64,000 bases of DNA from SZUA-309 sp050185825 (GTDB lineage Bacteria > Pseudomonadota > Gammaproteobacteria > Pseudomonadales > Azotimanducaceae): contig JBFWZA010000003.1 in NCBI GenBank assembly GCA_050185825.1, positions 1-64,000 of the forward strand, written 5' to 3'. The first letter of the stretch is position 1. The number at the start of each line of letters is the position of its first letter. Under the pieces are notes generated by a model that was given only the letters and a program-made list of their open reading frames with translations, searched no databases and was not told the origin of the DNA. The position numbers and the translations under genes were made by a program. Shown here one piece after another: positions 53,506-60,335 of this stretch.

Positions 53506-54627
53506 TCAGGCGCCGGCCACAGCCGCAGCGGGTTGAAGGTTGGCCACAAGACGGTCTTCCCAGTCGGAAAGCCCGCCGAGCTGCAGCGCCAGGAAGTTGG
53601 AGCGCCGGTAGTAGAGGTGGCAGTCGAACTCCCAGGTGAAGCCCATGCCGCCGTGCACCTGGATGTTGTCCCGGCTGCAGAGCTGGAAGGCCTGGGTGGC
53701 CGAGACCCGGGCCGTGGCTGCGGCGAGCGGCAGCTCTGCAGAGTCGGTGGACAGTGCCCAGGCCGCGTAGTAGCAGTTGGATTCGGCGAGCTTCGCCGCC
53801 ACGTACATGTCGGCCAGCATGTGCTTGATGGCCTGGAAGGAGCCGATGGGCCGGCCGAAGGCGAAGCGCTCCTTTGCGTAGGCCACGCCCATGTCCAGCG
53901 CCTTGAGGGCGCCACCGAGCTGCTCGAAGGCATAGAGCACGGCGGCCCGGTCGTACAGCGACCGCAGGTTCTCCCACCCCGCGCCTTCCCTGCCGAGCGG
54001 CTCCGCCGCCGTGCCGGCGAACTCGATCCTGGCCGTATTGCGGGTGGGGTCCACGGACGCCACGTTTTCCCGTCTAACCTCCGCGTGGCGCAGGTCCACC
54101 AGATACAGGCCCAGGCCCTTGCCGCTCCTGGCGAGCACGACCAGCAGATCGGCCACCCCGCCGTCCGGCACGATGAGCTTGGTGCCGGTGAGGGTGCCGC
54201 TGTCGAATCGGGTATCGACCCGCGACGGCGTGGTCTGCGTGAGCGTCTCCACCACCGCCAGGGCCCCTTTGAGCTCACCGCTGGCGATGCCGGGCAGCAG
54301 CCGGCTCTTCTGCTCGTCGCTGCCCCAGCGCAGCAACGCCTCTGCCGTCAGGTAGACCGTGGAGCCGAAGGGTACGGGCGCCAGAGCCGCGCCCAGCTCC
54401 TGGGCAATCAGGCACAGCTCCAGGTAGCCGGCGCCGGCGCCGCCGTAGCTCTCCGGAATGCCGGTCCCGATGAGGCCCATCTCCGCGAGCCCCTGCCACA
54501 CGGGCTCGGAGTAAGGTGCCTTACCCTCGAGCACCGTGCGGACCACGTCCGTGCCGCAGCGCTCGGTGAGAAAGCGCCGCGTCTGGTCGCGGACCAGTTT
54601 CTGGTCGTCCGAAAAATCGAAATTCAC
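53506..54627 (-). CDS. Acyl-CoA dehydrogenase, shorter partner subunit
   Basis: A 373-residue acyl-CoA dehydrogenase-fold protein. FDFSDDQKLVRDQTRRFLTE at the start, YGGAGAGYLELCL near 70 and GGMGFTWEFDCHLYYRRSN near residue 328 are typical. FAD-site motifs of the middle strand are weak, as in the non-catalytic or partner subunit of alpha2beta2 acyl-CoA dehydrogenases such as the FadE pairs of actinobacteria. The GTG start at 54627 follows GGGGGA. It is the first gene of a five-gene operon, and operator site 7 lies 57 bases upstream. Confidence 0.87.
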   Translation of the reverse strand: MNFDFSDDQKLVRDQTRRFLTERCGTDVVRTVLEGKAPYSEPVWQGLAEMGLIGTGIPESYGGAGAGYLELCLIAQELGAALAPVPFGSTVYLTAEALLRWGSDEQKSRLLPGIASGELKGALAVVETLTQTTPSRVDTRFDSGTLTGTKLIVPDGGVADLLVVLARSGKGLGLYLVDLRHAEVRRENVASVDPTRNTARIEFAGTAAEPLGREGAGWENLRSLYDRAAVLYAFEQLGGALKALDMGVAYAKERFAFGRPIGSFQAIKHMLADMYVAAKLAESNCYYAAWALSTDSAELPLAAATARVSATQAFQLCSRDNIQVHGGMGFTWEFDCHLYYRRSNFLALQLGGLSDWEDRLVANLQPAAAVAGA

Positions 54628-54684
54628 GCCGTTGATCCCCCGCAAGCGAAAAGGGCGACAGTTTGCCTGAAGCCCGAAAATTTC

Positions 54685-54698
54685 TCTAACGCGTTATA
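54685..54698. promoter_or_regulatory. KstR-like palindrome, site 7
   Basis: TCTAACGCGTTATA fits TNNAACNNGTTNNA without mismatch. It lies 57 bases before the start of the dehydrogenase/kinase/SMP-30 operon, in the 108-base gap after the sulfatase stop. Confidence 0.7.
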
Positions 54699-54735
54699 AA
54701 AAGTCTGCTCCGGCCAGGCTACCCTCCCGATCTGG

Positions 54736-56397
54736 TCAGTTGGGCCAGTAGATGTACTCATCCCCTTCCACGTATGGCTCACCGCCGTGCTTGTCGATGA
54801 GCATCGGCGACTCCAGCACCGACGGCCACAGCGGTGCGGCCTGCTCCGCATTGTGCGCATCGAGCAGCGCCTCGAGCGCCGCCACGCGCTGCGGTTGCGA
54901 CGCCGCCAGATCGACCTGCTCGGTGGGGTCATCGTGCAGGTTGAACAGCCAGCGCTTGTCGGGACGGGCGGCTCGGATCAGCTTCCAGCCCTGATGCAGC
55001 ACCGTCTGCTGATGCCCTTCGCGCCAGAAGAGGGTGTCGTGCGGGGCGTCCGACCGCTCGCCGGTGACGAACGGCAGCAGGTCGACGCCATCCAGTTCCC
55101 GATCACCCGGAACCACTGCGCCGGCCGCGGCGGCGATGGTATGGAAGAGGTCCATGTGGTGCACGGGCGCGTCGAATACCGTGCCGGGCGCGATGCGCGC
55201 CGGCCAGCGGGCCATGAACGGCACGTGGGTACCGCCCTCGAAGTGAGTGAGTTTCCAGCCCCGATAGGGCCGGTTGATATCCGGAAGCTGAATGTAGCCT
55301 GCGCCGCCGTTGTCGCTGGTGAGCAGCACCAGCGTGTTCTCATCCAGGCCGAGCGCGCCGAGCTTCTCGAGAATCCTCGCCACGCTGCGATCCACGGAGC
55401 GGATCATGGCGGCATACACCCGCAGGTGGTGATCGGAGATATGGGCCAGCGCCTCGTAATCCGCGCGCAGTGCCTGCAGCGGGTTGTGGATCCCCCAGTG
55501 CGCCAGGTACAGGAAGAACGGCCGGTTGCGGTTCCGCTCGATCACCTCGAGGGCCTCGTCCGTGTAGTAGTCTGTCAGATAGCCGTCCGGCTCGAACCGC
55601 TCACCGCCGTTGAACTGCGCTGCATACTCGGCAAACGTCCACACCATCCGCTCCACGCCCTCTTCCGGACGCTTGGCGTTGACCACGTCCGGGCTGTCTT
55701 CCGGCAGATACAGCGCCCCGGCCATGTAGAGGCTGTCGTCGAAGCCCTGATCCTCCGGACGCATGCCGGGCGCGCCACCCAGATGCCACTTGCCGATGTG
55801 CGCCGTGTAGTAGCCGGCCGCCTTCAGCACTTCAGCGATCGTCACCTCTGCCGACGGCATGCCGAGATCCACCAGCGTCGCCCGGGGCATGGTGGCGGCA
55901 GCCTCGCGATCGATGAGGGTCGGCAGCGCAGGCTTCTCGACCTGCTGCATCCAGTCGATGATCGTCAGACCGATGCGGGGAAACGGCGTGAACTCGAATC
56001 CGAAGCGGGTCGAGTAACGGCCGGTCATGATCGTTGCGCGGGACGGTGCGCACACCGCGTTCGCCGCGTAGCCGCTGGTGAAGGTCACACCGTCCCGGGC
56101 GATCGAATCGATGGCGGGCGTCATCAGCGAGCCGTCTGCGGCTCCGCCGTTGTAGAGGGAGACGTCGTTGAACCCCATGTCGTCCATCAGGATGAGGACG
56201 ATGTTGGGCGGTCGCTCATGAGGCAACGCTTCGGCGGTATCCGGTCCGGCAGGCCAGCGCGTGGGCTCGTTCGGCGGCACCGGCGCGATCACCGCGCGAA
56301 TCTTGGGCGCGCCCCAGACAACAAGGTCGATCCGATACTGCCAGGCGGCCACTGCGACCAGCAGGATCAGCAACACGCCGACGCCGAGCTTCCTCAT
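54736..56397 (-). CDS. Formylglycine-type arylsulfatase-family sulfatase
   Basis: A 553-residue sulfatase. An N-terminal hydrophobic segment (about 5-20) is a signal peptide or anchor. The metal residues are Asp72 and Asp73 in LMDDMG, and the CAPSR motif (Cys116 to Arg120) is where Cys is converted to formylglycine. GKWHLGG near residue 210 is also characteristic. It should hydrolyse sulfate esters in the periplasm; activity would need a maturase, which is not present in the window. The ATG at 56397 has GGGGGGAAAG upstream, better than the ATG at 56409. The substrate is unknown; a sulfated sterol or polysaccharide is possible. Confidence 0.9.
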   Translation of the reverse strand: MRKLGVGVLLILLVAVAAWQYRIDLVVWGAPKIRAVIAPVPPNEPTRWPAGPDTAEALPHERPPNIVLILMDDMGFNDVSLYNGGAADGSLMTPAIDSIARDGVTFTSGYAANAVCAPSRATIMTGRYSTRFGFEFTPFPRIGLTIIDWMQQVEKPALPTLIDREAAATMPRATLVDLGMPSAEVTIAEVLKAAGYYTAHIGKWHLGGAPGMRPEDQGFDDSLYMAGALYLPEDSPDVVNAKRPEEGVERMVWTFAEYAAQFNGGERFEPDGYLTDYYTDEALEVIERNRNRPFFLYLAHWGIHNPLQALRADYEALAHISDHHLRVYAAMIRSVDRSVARILEKLGALGLDENTLVLLTSDNGGAGYIQLPDINRPYRGWKLTHFEGGTHVPFMARWPARIAPGTVFDAPVHHMDLFHTIAAAAGAVVPGDRELDGVDLLPFVTGERSDAPHDTLFWREGHQQTVLHQGWKLIRAARPDKRWLFNLHDDPTEQVDLAASQPQRVAALEALLDAHNAEQAAPLWPSVLESPMLIDKHGGEPYVEGDEYIYWPN

Positions 56398-56478
56398 CTT
56401 TCCCCCCAATTCCCGGACACGCCATCATACCCGTCCGGCAGGGCTGTCATTGCCCCTTCGGCGTGGTACTACTAGCGC

Positions 56479-57759
56479 ATGAATCGCACGACTTTCGTCC
56501 GGTCGCGGGTGATGCGCCTGCTCGCCTCGGAAGGCTACCTTGGCTTCCTGCAATTCCGTGGGCGCGCGCGACGCCGCCTCAGAGGTGAAGCGGACGCCGT
56601 GGACTACTTCCACCAGGTGGACGACCCGTACAGCCACCTGGCGGTCCAGAAGCTGGACCGGCTCCGTGACGCCTACCGGATTCCCTTCCGGGTGCATCTG
56701 GTATCGCAGCCGGAAGCGGCTTTCCAGGGCAGCGCCGAGCACTTCACGACCTGGGCCGTGCGCGATGCCGAGAGCATCGCCGATGACTACGGCACCATGT
56801 TCCGGCCGACCCACACACCGACGCCGGACGAGGTACGGACAGCGAACGACCTGCTGGCACCGACACTGCAGGGGTCGGAATTTGCACCGCGAGCGCTGGC
56901 CGTCGGCGAAGCCCTGTGGGGTGGCACGCTGGCGGCCAGGAACGCGAGCGATGCGGCCGGCCAGGCGGCAGTCCAATCCGGCAATGCCCGGCGACAGCAC
57001 CTGGGGCACTATCTGGGTGGCATGTTCCACCTCGACGGTGAGTGGTTCTGGGGCGTGGACCGACTGCGACATCTCGAGGCCCGACTGATCGCGCGCGGTT
57101 GCGGCGGGGGCCCCGTTATCGTGCCCGAGCCCACGCCGCCGGACACCCGGGGGCTCAACGCGAGTGGGGTAACGCTCGAGTACTTCCCGTCCCTGCGCAG
57201 TCCCTACACCGCCGTCGGCCACCCGCGGGTGCTGGAACTGATCGCGCGCAGCGGCGTCACGGTCCGCCTGCGACCGGTGATGCCGATGATGATGCGTGGC
57301 ATACCGGCGCCCACCGCCAAGCAGCGCTACATCATCACCGATGCCGCCAGGGAAGCCCGGGCCCGGGGCGTGCCGTTCGGTCGCTTCGTCGACCCGTTCG
57401 GCGAGCCCGTCCGCCGGGCCTTCGCTTTGCTTCCGGCGGCGGAGCGTCAGGGCAGGGGTATGGAGTTCGTCACCAGCTACCTGCGCGCGGCCTGGGCGGA
57501 GGGTGTGGACATCGCCTCGGAGGCGGGGCTGGCAGAGGTGGCTGTCCGGGCAGGTGTTCACCTGCCGGATGCTGACAGCCCGGCCAACGAAGACTGGGAA
57601 GCACCGCTGACGGCCAACCTGAACGACATGCTCGCGGCCGGTCTCTGGGGTGTGCCGAGCTTCCGGGTCAGCGGCGGCAGCGACCCCGAACCGTTCGCCT
57701 GCTGGGGTCAGGACCGGATCTGGCGTGTGGAGAGTGAGATCGCCAGGCGGACGACCTGA
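56479..57759 (+). CDS. Tandem DsbA/HCCA-isomerase-fold protein
   Basis: A 426-residue protein with two thioredoxin-fold DsbA-like domains. The first begins at DYFHQVDDPYSHLAV (about 42) and the second at LEYFPSLRSPYTAVG (about 234); the DPYS/SPYT motifs match the substrate-binding Ser/Tyr of 2-hydroxychromene-2-carboxylate isomerases and kappa-class GSTs. The CxxC of true DsbA proteins is absent, and there is no signal peptide, so it is probably a cytosolic glutathione-dependent isomerase or transferase. WGVPSFRV near residue 393 is the cis-Pro loop. The duplication within one chain is unusual. Confidence 0.75.
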   Translation: MNRTTFVRSRVMRLLASEGYLGFLQFRGRARRRLRGEADAVDYFHQVDDPYSHLAVQKLDRLRDAYRIPFRVHLVSQPEAAFQGSAEHFTTWAVRDAESIADDYGTMFRPTHTPTPDEVRTANDLLAPTLQGSEFAPRALAVGEALWGGTLAARNASDAAGQAAVQSGNARRQHLGHYLGGMFHLDGEWFWGVDRLRHLEARLIARGCGGGPVIVPEPTPPDTRGLNASGVTLEYFPSLRSPYTAVGHPRVLELIARSGVTVRLRPVMPMMMRGIPAPTAKQRYIITDAAREARARGVPFGRFVDPFGEPVRRAFALLPAAERQGRGMEFVTSYLRAAWAEGVDIASEAGLAEVAVRAGVHLPDADSPANEDWEAPLTANLNDMLAAGLWGVPSFRVSGGSDPEPFACWGQDRIWRVESEIARRTT

Positions 57760-57774
57760 AACCGGGGCTCGGTG

Positions 57775-58443
57775 TCAGCGCCGCTTGACCGCCAGGGTCA
57801 GACCGTCCCCGATGGGCAGCAGACAGGCATCCACCCGGGCATCCGCGTGCACCCTGGCATTCAGCGCCCGGATCGCCACCGTGTCCTCGTCCGTGACCGA
57901 TGCGTCTGCGACCCGCCCGCCCCAGAGCACGTTGTCGATGCCGATCACTCCCCCTGGCCGCAGCAGCGTCAGGCAGCGTTCGTAGTACGTTTCGTAGTTG
58001 GCCTTGTCGGCGTCGATGAAGGCGAAGTCGAAACGGCCGGCCTCTCCAGCATCGACGAGCTCCGCCAGGGTCTGCGTCGCCGGCTGCAACCTCAAATCGA
58101 TCTTCTCTGCCACCCCGGCCCGCTCCCAGAAAGGCCTGCCGACGCTCGTCCATTCCTCCGAGACGTCACAGGCGATCACCCGACCTTCCAGCGGCAGGGC
58201 CTCGGCCACCACCAGCGCGCTGTAACCGGTGAAGGTACCGACCTCGATGGTCTGGCGGGCACCGAGCATCCTCACCAGCAGTGCCATGAAGGCACCCTGC
58301 TCCGGAGAGATCTGCATGCGATGCGCCCTGGTCGCGGACCGTGTCGCCTGCCTGAGCTCGCGGGCCACCACCGACTCGCGGCTGCCGATACGAAGCAGGT
58401 AGTCGTAGAGCGTGTCCGTGAGCTCGATGGTGCGGCTGGACAT
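57775..58443 (-). CDS. SAM-dependent O-methyltransferase (CCoAOMT/COMT-like)
   Basis: A 222-residue class I methyltransferase. The SAM motif is EVGTFTGYSAL near residue 77. IDADKANYETYYERCL with DNVLWGGRV supplies the metal-binding Asp/Asp/Asn residues of catechol- and caffeoyl-CoA-type O-methyltransferases. It would methylate a vicinal diol on an aromatic or similar compound using Mg2+. It begins 10 bases after the CBS-domain gene, so the two form an operon, and it converges with the tandem DsbA-like gene. Confidence 0.9.
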   Translation of the reverse strand: MSSRTIELTDTLYDYLLRIGSRESVVARELRQATRSATRAHRMQISPEQGAFMALLVRMLGARQTIEVGTFTGYSALVVAEALPLEGRVIACDVSEEWTSVGRPFWERAGVAEKIDLRLQPATQTLAELVDAGEAGRFDFAFIDADKANYETYYERCLTLLRPGGVIGIDNVLWGGRVADASVTDEDTVAIRALNARVHADARVDACLLPIGDGLTLAVKRR

Positions 58444-58453
58444 GCCAGGAGCC

Positions 58454-59014
58454 CTAGCCGTGGACGGCGGAGAAAATCTCCGCGAAGGTAGGAGCCCGGT
58501 CCGCCGGCAGGTTCACGTGCAGCCGCCGTTCGACGTCGCTGGCGGCAATGAGCCCACGGATGCTGTGGGTCTCGCCCTCCACCACCAGGCAGTGGCTCTC
58601 ACCGTTCCTGTGCAGCGTATCCACCAGGTCCTTCACCGTGGCGTGGGCGAGATCGTCGTACCACAGCGCCCGGAGCTCGTGGCGATGCTTCATCACGTCC
58701 ATCACCAGCAGGTCGTGACGCGACGTGCCTGCCGCCACCCGCCGAAGCAGGTTGGCCTCGGAGAGCTCACGCTGGGTGACGGTACCGATGAACTCACCGG
58801 ACTTGTCCACCACCAGGCGCAGCCTCGGAAGGCTCTGCCGCAGCGCCAGCGCCGCATCCACCGCGCGCATCATGCCGTCGATCACCACCGGCTCGTGCTT
58901 GCGGAAGTCGGTGAAGACGCTGAGCGCCGGCGAGTGCAGGTCGAGGTCGAAAAACTCCTTCGGCGAGACGAGATGGTCCGTCGTCTCCACCGTATGTAAT
59001 GCGAGAACTGTCAT
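58454..59014 (-). CDS. CBS-domain pair protein
   Basis: A 186-residue protein of two CBS motifs (about 35-90 and 105-165) and no other domain. GEFIGTVTQREL and IRGLIAASDVERRL are the conserved CBS ends. Such proteins bind adenine nucleotides and sense energy state. The ATG at 59014 with GGAGGAG upstream is chosen, and the long upstream frame is rejected. It precedes the O-methyltransferase by 10 bases; what it regulates is unknown. Confidence 0.85.
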   Translation of the reverse strand: MTVLALHTVETTDHLVSPKEFFDLDLHSPALSVFTDFRKHEPVVIDGMMRAVDAALALRQSLPRLRLVVDKSGEFIGTVTQRELSEANLLRRVAAGTSRHDLLVMDVMKHRHELRALWYDDLAHATVKDLVDTLHRNGESHCLVVEGETHSIRGLIAASDVERRLHVNLPADRAPTFAEIFSAVHG

Positions 59015-59066
59015 TTCTGTCTCCTCCGGCACGAACCGTTCAAACGGCCGTGCCACGATCCTTGAC

Positions 59067-59083
59067 GGGCGGGAAACCCGCCC
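59067..59083. other. GC-rich hairpin without T-run
   Basis: GGGCGGG-AAA-CCCGCCC is a perfect 7-bp stem-loop between the CBS gene start and the putative small gene at 59098. It may act as a terminator or an RNA stability element, but neither strand has a following T-run. Confidence 0.35.
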
Positions 59084-59097
59084 CCTGGTTCGGAAGA

Positions 59098-59397
59098 TCA
59101 GGCCGCAGGGGGCGCCCGGGCGAAATGCGTTCTTGGGGGTTCGGAAGGCACGACCGGAAGAACGGGCAGCGCCACGGGGGCGTGATACCCGGCATCGGTC
59201 GTGTGATCGTTTTTCCGGGGAAGCGGAATCTCCGGGTCCTTCGCGGACGTCCATTCGTCCGCACAGACCACGGCACGATCGCCGTCGAGGAACGGGTCTG
59301 GTACGTCCGCGGAGCGCGAATCCGTCGCCAGCAGCACACCGGCGGTGAAGAGCACCGTCATCAGGCTCTGGATCAGATGCGAAGGCAGGATGCGCAC
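59098..59397 (-). CDS. Putative small secreted protein
   Basis: A possible 99-residue protein starting at GTG 59397, filling most of the 456-base space (59015-59470) that has no recognisable gene. Residues 1-31 look like a signal peptide (hydrophobic MTVLFTAGVLLA then DSRSA); the rest is Pro/Asp-rich with one Cys. The start is uncertain: the ribosome site is weak and an ATG at 59361 is the alternative. No family is recognised. A chance frame cannot be excluded. Confidence 0.35.
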   Translation of the reverse strand: MRILPSHLIQSLMTVLFTAGVLLATDSRSADVPDPFLDGDRAVVCADEWTSAKDPEIPLPRKNDHTTDAGYHAPVALPVLPVVPSEPPRTHFARAPPAA

Positions 59398-59470
59398 TAT
59401 GTCGTCTGTTCCCGCTGCCGTTCCCGTACCAAGCCTACCACCAAGCCATCGGCGCTGCAGCTTCGCGGCC

Positions 59471-59896
59471 TCACCGACCGCGCAGCCGATCGAGAAAGCC
59501 GGTCTCGGCGTTGACCCACCACTGGTTGCCGTCCCGATCGGTGGCGGTGAAGCTGTAGGCAATGCGGGTTTCCTCCGGACCCTGCGTGATGCTCGCACCG
59601 GCCGCCACCGCCCGGCGGTAGAGCGCTTCGACCCTGGCCCGGTCGTCCACCCTGAGCGAGATACCTGCCGGTCCCATGGCGGCCTTTCCCGGACGCTGCA
59701 GATTCAACGAGATCCTGCCGCGGATCCAGCAGAGCTCAGCGTGCTCGATCTCACCGGCGTCGTTGGGCGGCGCGCGCCAGGCCTCCACGAGCCCCAGCGC
59801 GCCGACCGCCCAATCCACCAGCGCCGGTACGTCCGTCGTCCAGACCAGCGGGAACACCTCGGCAACCGGCTGCCCAGCCGTCGTTTCACTGTCCAT
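59471..59896 (-). CDS. VOC-family (glyoxalase-fold) protein
   Basis: A 141-residue single-chain VOC protein with two beta-alpha-beta-beta-beta units (about 12-65 and 75-135). DRDGNQWWVN near residue 123 is the typical end of the second unit. It probably acts as a dimer with a metal site, but the ligands are not all visible. The ATG at 59896 follows GGAGGGA. It is 26 bases downstream of a second VOC gene. Members include glyoxalases, extradiol dioxygenases and resistance proteins; the role is not defined. Confidence 0.8.
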   Translation of the reverse strand: MDSETTAGQPVAEVFPLVWTTDVPALVDWAVGALGLVEAWRAPPNDAGEIEHAELCWIRGRISLNLQRPGKAAMGPAGISLRVDDRARVEALYRRAVAAGASITQGPEETRIAYSFTATDRDGNQWWVNAETGFLDRLRGR

Positions 59897-59922
59897 TCGC
59901 TCCCTCCCCATCCCGCGTCGGT

Positions 59923-60297
59923 TCAGTCCGTGGTGAAGCCTCTGTGCGTGGCGATCTGCCAACGGTTGCCCCAGGGATCCTCGACCATCGCCCTGCGATC
60001 GCCATACGGCATTTCCGCCGGTGGCTCCATGGCAGTCGCACCGGCAGCCAGAGCCCGCTCGTAGCTCGCGTCCACGTCTTCCACGTAGACATAGAGAAAG
60101 GACGCGGTCGGCGCCCGTTCCAGCACACCAGCCACCATGATCAGGCTGTCACCCAGCCACAGCTCGGACGGACGCTGCTCGTTGAAGTCGCCGCGTGCCA
60201 AGAAAACGGTCTTGAGAAACGCAACGAGCTCCCTCGGCTCTGCAACGGACAACCGGGGGATGACCATCGGCCATCCGGGCGGGGCATGTCTGCTCAT
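59923..60297 (-). CDS. VOC-family (glyoxalase-fold) protein
   Basis: A 124-residue VOC protein. MVIPRLSVAEPRELVAFLKT at the start and MVEDPWGNRWQIATHRG at the end are typical of the PhnB/YdfO-like group. The ATG at 60297 follows GGGAGGA; a longer frame is rejected. It is the first gene of a two-gene VOC operon. The two proteins are only distantly alike and may form a heterodimer or act separately. Confidence 0.82.
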   Translation of the reverse strand: MSRHAPPGWPMVIPRLSVAEPRELVAFLKTVFLARGDFNEQRPSELWLGDSLIMVAGVLERAPTASFLYVYVEDVDASYERALAAGATAMEPPAEMPYGDRRAMVEDPWGNRWQIATHRGFTTD

Positions 60298-60335
60298 CGG
60301 GATCCTCCCTCGGGACCCGGCCAGTGTAGCGCCGT

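Noticed and set aside
52242..54278. A 678-codon fusion including the second acyl-CoA dehydrogenase
   Set aside because: The upstream part is an out-of-frame reading of the first dehydrogenase gene. The true start is the ATG at 53489 with AGGAGA.
49048..56475. Long plus-strand frames opposite the dehydrogenases and sulfatase
   Set aside because: They lie opposite genes with intact catalytic motifs and have no recognisable domains.
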